Positions 9,585 through 16,833 of a DNA stretch of 64,000 nt are shown one piece after another. The translations under genes were made by a program, and so were the position numbers. The notes beneath the pieces were generated by a model. The model saw only the letters and a list, made by a program, of their open reading frames with translations, did no database searches and had not been told where the DNA came from. Source of the stretch: an uncultured Sulfolobales archaeon (lineage in GTDB: Archaea > Thermoproteota > Thermoprotei_A > Sulfolobales > Desulfurococcaceae); NCBI GenBank assembly GCA_938045475.1, contig CALIML010000017.1, positions 17,657-81,656 on the forward strand. The letters are read 5' to 3'. Every line of letters starts with the position of its first letter. Within the stretch, counting starts at the first letter, position 1.

Positions 9585-10206
9585 TGAATTCATTTGACAA
9601 CTCTGCAATCCACTCATTCACGCCCATCCTAATCAGCTCTACGGCTGTTGCAGCTATTATTAAAGACATGAACCTAGCTAAAGCCTTAATAAACGACTTG
9701 CTTAGAGCTCTAACGAGCAGCAGAGAGTACTTCAATGTAGCTGCAGCAGTCGCTACAGCTGCTAGAGAAGCTAAGAGTATTAGAGCATAGCCCTGTAGAG
9801 TCGGGTTTTCAGCCGTTAAAACTATTATCGTAGTCAGAGTACCTGGTCCAACAAGTAGTGGAGTAGCTATTGGTATAACAGCTATCTCAGATTCCTCAAG
9901 CCTCTTAGTCCTAGGCATGTCCCCAAGCATATCCACAGCTAGTACGAATAGCACTGCTCCACCAGCAATCCTGAGTGAAGCTATGGATATCCCCAGGAAC
10001 TCGAGCACCCATACCCCTATTAGAGTGAACGCTGTAACCATAACGACCATGGCTAAGAAGGCCTTCCTTACGATCCTTCTCCTCTCCTCGCTACTCATGC
10101 TCTCCGTTAGACTAATGAATATAGGTACGACTGAAAATGGGTTCAGTATGGCAAAGATCTTGCCGTATATAGTGATGAACCAGACGATCAATGCCAATGA
10201 GTTCAA
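9577..10206 (-). CDS. MarC family integral membrane protein
   Basis: Six-helix membrane protein of the MarC/UPF0056 family, whose transport substrate is not established. The N-terminal ILNPFSVVPIFISLT and the internal IPIATPLLVGPGTLTTII repeat are family hallmarks. 209 residues, all hydrophobic segments present. Start TTG at 10206. Convergent with mpgP, overlapping 8 bases; divergent from the PAP2 gene. Confidence 0.9.
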   Translation of the reverse strand: MNSLALIVWFITIYGKIFAILNPFSVVPIFISLTESMSSEERRRIVRKAFLAMVVMVTAFTLIGVWVLEFLGISIASLRIAGGAVLFVLAVDMLGDMPRTKRLEESEIAVIPIATPLLVGPGTLTTIIVLTAENPTLQGYALILLASLAAVATAAATLKYSLLLVRALSKSFIKALARFMSLIIAATAVELIRMGVNEWIAELSNEFTI

Positions 10207-10295
10207 CGCTGTACACCTTACCTAGTAAATTAATTGCTATTGATTTAAAGCATTTTAAGGCTTTGCATGTATGTTGAATTGATAGGGTAGTTAAG

Positions 10296-10892
10296 TTGAG
10301 AGAAAAAATATTGATGGCTCTAACAACTGCTTTATTCACAGTCCTTACAGTTGCAGTAGTACTTGAGTACTCTAAATCCATCGACGCACTTATAGCTGAA
10401 CTAGTTAGGCCCTATAGCTCAAGCGCTTGGTCTTATGTATCAAGACTCTCTGACTTAAGTGCTTCAGCCGCCACGCTAGCGGCTGTTTCAGCAGCTGAGT
10501 GTTTAAGGAGAAAGAGGGGTGCTTTAAACACTATATTACTCCTACTAGCTTCATTTATGGTTTCCCAGGCTTTAATCATTGCACTGAAGGTATTGATAGC
10601 TGTTCCTAGGCCTACTCACACTAGTGGAAGCGTTTTCAAAGCCTACTCATATCCATCAGGCCACTCCACTCGTGCAGCAGTAATAGCTTACTATCTATTC
10701 AGGAGGTATAAGTTGTTGAGACCTGCCTCAGCAGTCTTTGTGCTACTAACGTGCTTCTCAAGAATGGCTGTTGGAGCGCATTGGTTCACCGACGTTGTTG
10801 GAGGAGTGTTGTTAGGCGTTTTAACATCTAGCTTAACTGAGTACACTTACTTTAGCTTTATGCGTAAGCAGTTCTCCACTAACGGCGCTTAG
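10296..10892 (+). CDS. PAP2-family membrane phosphatase
   Basis: Membrane-bound phosphatidic acid phosphatase type 2 homologue. The three signature motifs are present in order: KVLIAVPRP, YPSGHSTRA and SRMAVGAHWFTDVVGG, with the catalytic histidines. About five to six hydrophobic helices are seen. The likely role is dephosphorylation of a polyprenyl (undecaprenyl/dolichyl-type) or isoprenoid lipid phosphate; the substrate is inferred from family only. Start TTG or ATG near 10296. Confidence 0.92.
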   Translation: MREKILMALTTALFTVLTVAVVLEYSKSIDALIAELVRPYSSSAWSYVSRLSDLSASAATLAAVSAAECLRRKRGALNTILLLLASFMVSQALIIALKVLIAVPRPTHTSGSVFKAYSYPSGHSTRAAVIAYYLFRRYKLLRPASAVFVLLTCFSRMAVGAHWFTDVVGGVLLGVLTSSLTEYTYFSFMRKQFSTNGA

Positions 10893-10899
10893 CGGTATT

Positions 10900-11045
10900 T
10901 GTTTTTCCATTAGCAGGATTAGCCCCATCTGTGGAGCCTCCTGATTCATCCACGGGGCGTGGGGCCGGGTTGAGTCCAACGCCACAGGGCCCCCATCTGC
11001 ACATACTTTCTGTAGAGCAGATCGCAGTCTCCAAGCTTAGTTTAC
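10900..11045 (+). mobile_element. Possible decayed tnpB 3' remnant, GC-rich
   Basis: This space between the PAP2 gene and the PhoU-type gene is much richer in G+C than its neighbours. Read in one + frame it gives a Gly/Pro-rich stretch (GRGAGLSPTPQGP) that resembles the low-complexity C-terminal tails of some TnpB proteins. No zinc finger or hairpin like that of the other relics is visible, so this is a tentative call; a structured RNA is an alternative. Confidence 0.25.
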
Positions 11046-11089
11046 AAATACCCATAGGTATCTATGTTTATCGTTATATAGAGTGCAGC

Positions 11090-12136
11090 CTACTTAACTT
11101 CCATCAATGATTCCTTAGCTGCCTTAATGTTTAATGCTGACTCAGCTATGCCGTTGCTATAACGCATTATTCTCCTAATGCTGTCGTGCATCATTATGCT
11201 TGTAACTCTTTCGCCTGGGGTCACCTCTTGATCAACCATGATCTTGTCGAACACTACTTCGCGCAGATCCTTTAATGACTTTGCGCTAATGCTTATAACT
11301 TCTTCAGCGATCTTTCTGTGGAGCTTGTATACTGAATCCATTGCTGTATTGAAGATCTCCAGAGCTTTTTCGCCGAAGCCCGCTAATTCATCACAGTACT
11401 TACACACAGCTGGCCTAATGTAGGTGAGCCTGGCTATGTTTACAGAGTGATCAGCTATTCTCTCCATGTTTCTCGCCAATATTCTATAGTTAAGTGCTTC
11501 AACTGAGCTCGTCAACCCTAGAGACTCCATTACTCTAAAGTCTAGTAGAGCTATGGATAGCTGTCTAGCTATAACGAAGTGGAATCTATCCACTTCATCA
11601 TCTCTTTGAATAACTGCTTCAGCCATATCAGTATTCGTAGCTTTAAATGCTTTAACAGCGTCTGAAAGCATATTGTTCACTATTAAGTGCACTCTTCTTA
11701 AAGCCTTCATTAATGGCAGCTCCTCTAGATCTAGGAGGACTTTGAATACTATGCTGTTAAAAGTTTCATCTATGACTTCTATTCCTGCAAGCTTTGACCT
11801 AGCCAGCTTCTTCATTTCATTAATTAGCTTAGGTAATCCAGGCGCGTTCTCCGGCATGACTACTTTTATTGTACTATATCCAGCCAAGTATCCAGCTATC
11901 ACAATCCTGAAGACTTCATCTAGGCTTACATCGGGGCTCAGCACTTTCACTTCAGTACTTAATTGCTGAGCCTCAACAATTGATGGAGCTACAATTAGCA
12001 TATTGCCGTGCCTATAGACCGTCACGTAGTCGCCTGGCCTCATTCCAAGCGAATCAACCCACTCCTTGGGTAGAGTAACTATGTATGATGATGAACCAGT
12101 TTTCTGAATCCTCCTCCTTTCAACCATGGATTTCAC
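11090..12136 (-). CDS. PhoU-type regulator with AbrB/SpoVT DNA-binding domain
   Basis: An N-terminal SpoVT/AbrB domain (residues about 5-50: RIQKTGSSSYIVTLPKEWVD) is fused to two helical PhoU domains. Such archaeal proteins usually sense phosphate status; DNA binding through the AbrB part is inferred. Length 348. The start could be either ATG of MKSMVERR. It is divergent from aRF1; a perfect 9-base inverted repeat (12247-12272) in the shared upstream region is a candidate operator. A DUF47/PhoU-like protein is encoded separately at 25935-26612. Confidence 0.9.
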   Translation of the reverse strand: MKSMVERRRIQKTGSSSYIVTLPKEWVDSLGMRPGDYVTVYRHGNMLIVAPSIVEAQQLSTEVKVLSPDVSLDEVFRIVIAGYLAGYSTIKVVMPENAPGLPKLINEMKKLARSKLAGIEVIDETFNSIVFKVLLDLEELPLMKALRRVHLIVNNMLSDAVKAFKATNTDMAEAVIQRDDEVDRFHFVIARQLSIALLDFRVMESLGLTSSVEALNYRILARNMERIADHSVNIARLTYIRPAVCKYCDELAGFGEKALEIFNTAMDSVYKLHRKIAEEVISISAKSLKDLREVVFDKIMVDQEVTPGERVTSIMMHDSIRRIMRYSNGIAESALNIKAAKESLMEVK

Positions 12137-12246
12137 CAGTATTGTACGTACTATACTATACGTGGGAGTACTTATGCAAATGGATATATAAATATTACCT
12201 CCATAATCATATGTATGAATTCGATCTATAGGGTAAGCGGATTTAA

Positions 12247-12272
12247 TTGATATAATTGATTCTTTATATCAA
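12247..12272. promoter_or_regulatory. Inverted repeat TTGATATAA-N8-TTATATCAA
   Basis: A perfect 9-base inverted repeat with an 8-base spacer in the 258-base divergent region between the AbrB/PhoU gene and aRF1. The size and symmetry suit an operator for a dimeric regulator, possibly the AbrB-domain protein itself. The region is very A+T rich, which raises the chance of random palindromes. Confidence 0.35.
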
Positions 12273-12347
12273 TATACAATCGGTATTTCTAACAATATTT
12301 CTGATTACTGCATCTATGCTCCCCCAATTCATTTAACTGTCAATAAA

Positions 12348-12355
12348 TTTATATA
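12348..12355 (+). promoter_or_regulatory. TATA box of aRF1
   Basis: TTTATATA, about 47 bases before the ATG at 12395. With the usual archaeal spacing (about 25-27 bases to the start of transcription) the mRNA would begin near 12375-12380. This leaves a short leader that contains GGGTG at 12384-12388 as Shine-Dalgarno. This supports ATG 12395 as the real start of aRF1, which matters for the frameshift described below. Confidence 0.6.
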
Positions 12356-12394
12356 GGGAGAGAATGTTGTGTGACTTACTATAGGGTGTCAGGG

Positions 12395-13520
12395 ATGAGT
12401 CTTTAGCTATAGCAGTGATTACATAGAGAGGCTGGCTGTAGATAAGCGCAGCTTAAGAAATATACTTGTTGAACTAAGGAAGTGGAGGGCTCCAGCCACA
12501 GTTCTCCTAAGCCTTTATGTGCCTCCGGAAAGACCTATAAGTGATGTACTTAACTTGCTTAGACAAGAGCTTTCAATAACTGATAACATTAAGTTAAAGA
12601 AGACTAGGAACGCTGTTCAAAGAGCTCTTACAGCAACTATAGATAGATTGTCAAAGATCCTTAAAGTGCCTGAAAAAGGTCTGGCAGTATTCTGTGGCGA
12701 AAACATGGATACGGGGGACTTCATATGCGTTACGCTATCCCCGCCTGAGCCAGTGCCAGTGTTCTTCTATAGAACTGACAAGGAATTCCACCTGGAGTTC
12801 CTTGAGCCAATGGTTGAAGAGAGCAATGTAATTGGTTTAATAATAGTTGAGAGAGATGCTGCTACAATAGGGTTACTTAAGGGCAATAGACTTGAAGTTC
12901 TTGACGAACTTGAAGACTACATACCTGGTAAGCACACTAAAGGAGGTCAAAGCCAGAGGAGGTACGATAGAGTCATAGAGCAAATGGTTCATGAATTCTA
13001 CAAGAGAGTTGGGGAAAGAGCTAAAGAGTACTTTGAGCCATACCTTGAAGGCGGGAAGTTAAAGGCAATACTCTTAGGAGGCCCAGCCTACGCTAAGTAC
13101 GACTTCCTAGAGGGAGACTACTTAGACTACAGGTTGAAGCAGCTTCTCATACCGAAGTTCATTGATGTAGCTTATCAAGGTGAAGTAGGCCTTAGGGAAA
13201 TGATCATTAAAGCAAATGATGTACTGAAGGAACAACAATACTTAGAGGCTCTTAAAGCTATAGATGAATTTAAACTACACTTAGTGAAGGACGATGGATT
13301 AACTATTTACGGAGATGAAGAGTTAAGAAAGGCCTTGGAGGCAGGGGCAGTGGAGAAACTCATAGTAAGTGAGGAGAGGAGCGATTTAGATGAGTGGATT
13401 GAGCTAGCTAAAAGAAGCGGTGCAAAAATCGTTGTAATAAACGATGAAATACCTGAAGGAGCCTGGGTCAATAAGACATTCGGTGGAGTAGTTGGAATAC
13501 TTAGATACAGGCTGTTTTAA
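12395..13520 (+). CDS. prf1: Peptide chain release factor aRF1, requiring a +1 frameshift at codon 3
   Basis: Class-1 release factor that recognises all three stop codons. The stop-decoding N domain includes the NIKS-equivalent NIKLKKTR, the catalytic GGQ appears as HTKGGQSQRR, and the C domain ends GGVVGILRYRL. The track gives 12519-13520, but the family N-terminus (DKRSLRNILVELRKWRAPATVLLSLY) is encoded upstream in the same frame, which has no ATG, GTG or TTG before a stop. ATG at 12395, with Shine-Dalgarno GGGTG and a TATA box, reads ATG AGT CTT TAG; slipping +1 on CTT (to TTT) enters the aRF1 frame as TTT AGC TAT AGC AGT GAT. The joined product is about 374 residues, normal for aRF1. It could be programmed frameshifting, a mutation or a sequence error. 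Confidence 0.85.
12401..12407 (+). promoter_or_regulatory. Candidate +1 frameshift site CTT TAG C in aRF1
   Basis: The third codon CTT is followed by TAG and then C, the termination context in which bacterial prfB (CTT TGA C) slips +1 when release factor is scarce. AGGG lies just before the ATG and GGGTG a little further upstream, so Shine-Dalgarno contacts could still be strained when the ribosome reaches CTT. Seen directly: the bases and frames. Inferred: function. Confidence 0.5.
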
Positions 13521-13657
13521 CGCTTAAAACTAAAAGCTCTTCACGGAGATCTAACTCTGTTTTCAAGCAACAGCTGTTGCGCAGACCTCTTCCATGGAGA
13601 TGCTGCGGTCAATGGTTTCACGATAAAGATTTAAGTAGACACAAATAGCATTTATCG

Positions 13658-13882
13658 ATGAAGAAGCCTTATATTTTTAAGGAAGCGAAGAAGCTCTTGG
13701 GAGTTACTATGAGAACTATCTAGAGATGGGATAAGGAAAGAAAGATAAGAGTTGTTAGAACTCTCGGTGGTCGTAGGAGAATTCCGGAAAGCGAGATAAA
13801 AGGAATTCTCTGTTTAAGAGAAGAAAGAATCATCGTTGGGTACGCAAGGGTTTCTTGCTTAGCCGAGTATTATGTTTGCTAA
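13658..13882 (+). pseudogene. tnpA: IS607-type serine recombinase (tnpA) relic
   Basis: The frame reads MKKPYIFKEAKKLLGVTMRT, a stop (TAG), then [26 protein letters not shown] and IIVGYARVS. This is the N-terminal MerR-like helix-turn-helix and the start of the catalytic domain of the IS607 TnpA serine recombinase; the stop stands where relatives carry Gln (CAG to TAG). The frame is lost after [11 protein letters not shown], so most of the catalytic domain is gone. It lies between aRF1 and a minus-strand hypothetical gene, and marks an old insertion; no attached tnpB is readable. Confidence 0.85.
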
Positions 13883-13918
13883 TGGAGGTCTATGTCTGAC
13901 GGTAGGTTTGAGTAGTAA

Positions 13919-14275
13919 TTATATTATGAGTAGGCGCGCTATTGCCTCTCTTACAGCCATGTTCACTAGCCTTACGCTGAATAGGAATTGCTGGATGCTT
14001 TTCTCGATTTCCTCAGGCGCAGCGCTCTCGTAGATTTTGCGGCGCAGTTCCCCTGCCTCCTGTTCTAGGATCACTTTCCCTTTTGAGAGGATTCTCCCAA
14101 TCCTGTCGTAAATTATTCCCTTCCCGAAAACTGGGTGCATGATTACTGCTAGAAGGGCATCCATGTCTGCGAACATTAATGAGATGATTTCATTCACTTT
14201 TGCTTCCATTGATCTAAGAGCACTAACGCCTTTGTCAAGCATATCACCATAATCCTCTTCTGTCACTAATATCAC
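13919..14275 (-). CDS. Hypothetical helical protein
   Basis: 118 residues, predicted nearly all alpha-helical with no membrane segment or motif I recognise. Features seen: an acidic N-terminus (VTEEDYGDMLDKG), a hydrophobic central segment (FADMDALLAVIMHPVFG) and an amphipathic C-terminal half. It stands alone between the IS607 relic and a divergent small ORF. It has a normal start with GGGTGAT upstream. Function unknown. Confidence 0.6.
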   Translation of the reverse strand: MILVTEEDYGDMLDKGVSALRSMEAKVNEIISLMFADMDALLAVIMHPVFGKGIIYDRIGRILSKGKVILEQEAGELRRKIYESAAPEEIEKSIQQFLFSVRLVNMAVREAIARLLII

Positions 14276-14376
14276 CCTTCCACTTAAAACAGTGCGTGGT
14301 TAGGGTTTAAAAACCGCTCCTCATGGAGGAAACACTTATTCTATCGAAGTGCAGAACATATTGCTAGCGAGCTGGC

Positions 14377-14535
14377 GTGAAGCACTTTCATACATTGATT
14401 ACAGCACTGCTTGCCCTAATACTGCTTCAGCCAGCGGTTGCCGCTCAAGAGACCACTATAGTCGCTGAGCCGTATACCGTGAAGATGACTCTCTCCTCGC
14501 GGTTTCTAGGGATGTATGGCCGTATAGAAATATAA
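14377..14535 (+). CDS. Small secreted peptide or truncated secreted protein
   Basis: Below the size of the ORF track. GTG at 14377 opens 52 codons: a clear signal peptide (HTLITALLALILLQPAVAAQ) followed by about 30 residues (ETTIVAEPYTVKMTLSS). It may be a genuine small exported peptide, but the short mature part suggests the 5' remnant of a larger secreted protein cut by a deletion. Weak support. Confidence 0.35.
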   Translation: MKHFHTLITALLALILLQPAVAAQETTIVAEPYTVKMTLSSRFLGMYGRIEI

Positions 14536-14554
14536 ACAACTCAAGGTTCTTCAG

Positions 14555-14640
14555 TGAATAGAACCCCGGTCCCCCAGACATCCCCGTGTCCCGGGGCGAG
14601 AGTGAAGGCGGGGCGGGTCTTACTCCCGGCCCACTTTTAT
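14555..14640. ncRNA. GC-rich structured intergenic segment, possible ncRNA
   Basis: A stretch of roughly 80-90 bases with very high G+C in an otherwise A+T-rich spacer. In A+T-rich hyperthermophiles such islands often mark structured RNAs. It can form two hairpins in the + sense: CCCCGG...CCGGGG, then GGGCGGG...CCCGGCCC, followed by ACTTTTAT. It is not a tRNA, and I do not see SRP, RNase P or box motifs. Strand and exact ends are unknown. Confidence 0.35.
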
Positions 14641-14672
14641 AAATAAGAGACGGGCTAGGATAGCGATAAGAA

Positions 14673-15023
14673 TTGGGGATGCGTGCCTTGTTTTTAATAG
14701 TTTCTAAACTTCACTTTCCTATGGATGAGAGCTTGTTAGACATTGCGCTAGTAATTCCACCAACTCCGTGGGGCTATATAATTGAGGACATAGTTAGGGA
14801 AGCTGTATCAATATCAATGAAGCTGGGCGTACTAGTTAGAGTTAAGGTACTTTATTCACCCGATGATGGAATGGCTGTATTGAGCATAGGCGGCAATGAA
14901 GTAGTGTTTAGGAGAGATGGAGGAAAGGAAATAACTATTGAGACCTTAGTAGACATCATAACTATGTACTCTATTCCAACGAGTTTGACTAGGGGCGAGA
15001 ACTCGTTAATCATAGCTACGTAG
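14673..15023 (+). CDS. Hypothetical archaeal protein
   Basis: 116 residues, soluble, mixed alpha/beta pattern; start TTG 14673 or ATG 14679 (MRALFLIVSKLHFP). No catalytic motif recognised. The segment LVRVKVLYSPDDGMAVLSIGG looks like beta strands, and the C-terminal half has IETLVDIITMYS. It follows the GC-rich segment, with a TATA-like TTTATAAA about 40 bases upstream. It is monocistronic and convergent with rtcA. Confidence 0.6.
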   Translation: MGMRALFLIVSKLHFPMDESLLDIALVIPPTPWGYIIEDIVREAVSISMKLGVLVRVKVLYSPDDGMAVLSIGGNEVVFRRDGGKEITIETLVDIITMYSIPTSLTRGENSLIIAT

Positions 15024-15139
15024 ATCATTAAGGGCTTTTCATCTCCCTAAGTTAAATCGCAATCAAATGAATGAAGAAGCTTAGTCCGCCTAATGATGGC
15101 GCTATAGTTAGAGGCGGCAGAGCTGCCCTCAACTCACTT

Positions 15140-16219
15140 CTATTGAGGCAAAAAACTTATTCCATCAGCGCATATTATTCCTCTTCCATTGCTCTCCCTT
15201 ACGTCAAATAAATCTCTTTGTAAGAATTGTTTTGTAACCATGATTGCCGTTAATGCGTGAAGCGTTATATTTGAAACCCCTATGCAGGACCTTCCTTTAG
15301 CTAATGCTATGTATGGTATCAGCATGTCAGCCATGTGGGCGTCAAAGGCCATACCTGTTCTGAGTTCACTTAACAACTTTACGGCGGCTTCTTCGCCAAC
15401 TTTTTCAGCTGGCTTACCTCTTTCGCCTAAAGCGTCCGCCCCTATAACGCTATTATCAGTTATTGCGTAGATAGTTATGCCACTTCCGGGACCTAGGTGA
15501 GGATCCTTAGTTGCTTCGTAGAACTCTACTTCTATCCTTGGCTTAATGCCTAGCTCCTTAAATATGAGTTCTTCAGCGCTCTTAGCTTGCCTAATTGCTA
15601 CATGGCTTGGCAGCTTTACGCTGTGACTGAGCCCTCCAATATTTCTTACTCCACCTCTCTCAATAGCATTAATGGCTATTAACGGCTCTTTAAGTCTTTC
15701 AACGCTTAATACAACTAATCCACCGCCGCGCGGATAATGCCCTCTCTTCTTTAAGTGTATTTCAATGTTTGCCCCAGTTTTTCCTAGAATGCGTTTAAAC
15801 ACAAACCTCATGTAGTCTATTGGCGGGCTATTAGATACATCGGTTCCACCGGTTATTTCAATGAGTGAATAATCCTCTGCGAATAAGAGCGCTGGCAATA
15901 ATGCTTGGATCACTAGGCTAATGCTCCCAGCTGTACCTATATTAAACCTATAGCTTCCTCCAAGCCTTCTCCTAGGCTTAAACATAAGTACTTGACTGCC
16001 TACGCTTGCTCCAACTACTTCAGCCATAGTTATGTCTGCTAAAGCTCTTACAGCAGTTAAATGCTGGGGCCTTAAGCCTGGATTGCTTCTCTTAGCCCTA
16101 ATGTTAATAATTTTTACAGGCCTCAATAGGAGCGCTGATAGGGCTAGGCTATACCTAAGTATTTGCCCTCCCCCCTCCCCCATGCTTCCATCTACTGCAA
16201 CTACTTCTTCACTGCTCAA
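15140..16219 (-). CDS. rtcA: RNA 3'-terminal phosphate cyclase
   Basis: ATP-dependent enzyme converting RNA 3'-phosphate to a 2',3'-cyclic phosphate. Family sequence: VDGSMGEGGGQILRYSLALS, RSNPGLRPQHLTAV, KKRGHYPRGGG, and HMADMLIPYIALAKG with the histidine that becomes adenylylated. 359 residues, normal. It overlaps the upstream nadM gene by 4 bases, so the two are translationally coupled. Confidence 0.96.
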   Translation of the reverse strand: MSSEEVVAVDGSMGEGGGQILRYSLALSALLLRPVKIINIRAKRSNPGLRPQHLTAVRALADITMAEVVGASVGSQVLMFKPRRRLGGSYRFNIGTAGSISLVIQALLPALLFAEDYSLIEITGGTDVSNSPPIDYMRFVFKRILGKTGANIEIHLKKRGHYPRGGGLVVLSVERLKEPLIAINAIERGGVRNIGGLSHSVKLPSHVAIRQAKSAEELIFKELGIKPRIEVEFYEATKDPHLGPGSGITIYAITDNSVIGADALGERGKPAEKVGEEAAVKLLSELRTGMAFDAHMADMLIPYIALAKGRSCIGVSNITLHALTAIMVTKQFLQRDLFDVRESNGRGIICADGISFLPQ

Positions 16220-16737
16220 TGAAGACCCCTACACAATTCCTTTACTCTTTCAACTCCGCCAATGGACTTTAAGTACTTAGCTACGGGCTCTGGAACTAGC
16301 TCCTCCCAATCACCGTTGTTTGCAATAAGGGTTCTTATCCTACTTCCATTAAATAGCTCAGGTCTATACGGATCTACTTCAATCACTCTCGCCCCAATCC
16401 ATCTATAGATCGCTTTAACGTGGGCATTGCCTGTAGCTATAGCTTCCACTTTAGGAGATAGCCCCAATGCATAGGCAGTCCACGCCAGCGGCTTATTTAT
16501 GTCTGGAACAGTTATGAGCCAAAACTTCTTTGGATCAACGCCTTTGTGCAGCAGTGCATCCCTAATCATTTCCAGTCTTTCACCAGCAGTAAATGGGTTT
16601 TGGCACGTGAAGCCCTCTTGAGCTGACCCTACAGCTATAACTACTTCATCATATTCATTGAGTAAGCTGAGTATAGCGTGTAAATGCCCCTTGTGAAATG
16701 GCTGAAACCTACCTGGGAACAAGACTCTCTTAACCAC
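16216..16737 (-). CDS. nadM: Nicotinamide-nucleotide adenylyltransferase
   Basis: Makes NAD from NMN and ATP. Archaeal NadM signatures: GRFQPFHKGHLHAI (nucleotide-binding HxGH-type motif) and GSRIRTLIANNGDWEELVP (ISSTx-like site). 173 residues is the usual length. First gene of a two-gene operon with rtcA. Confidence 0.95.
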   Translation of the reverse strand: MVKRVLFPGRFQPFHKGHLHAILSLLNEYDEVVIAVGSAQEGFTCQNPFTAGERLEMIRDALLHKGVDPKKFWLITVPDINKPLAWTAYALGLSPKVEAIATGNAHVKAIYRWIGARVIEVDPYRPELFNGSRIRTLIANNGDWEELVPEPVAKYLKSIGGVERVKELCRGLH

Positions 16738-16833
16738 TTAAGTACACCCTAGCTAGGCCAACCTTCCTTCAACACATGATTTTAAGCTGTTGAACCCCTA
16801 TTTACATCTTATTTGACTCCATGTTAAAGGGAT

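Noticed and set aside
12519-13520. Track start of aRF1 at GTG 12519
   Set aside because: It would cut off the conserved N-terminal helix (WRAPATVLLSLY), which is clearly encoded upstream in the same frame.
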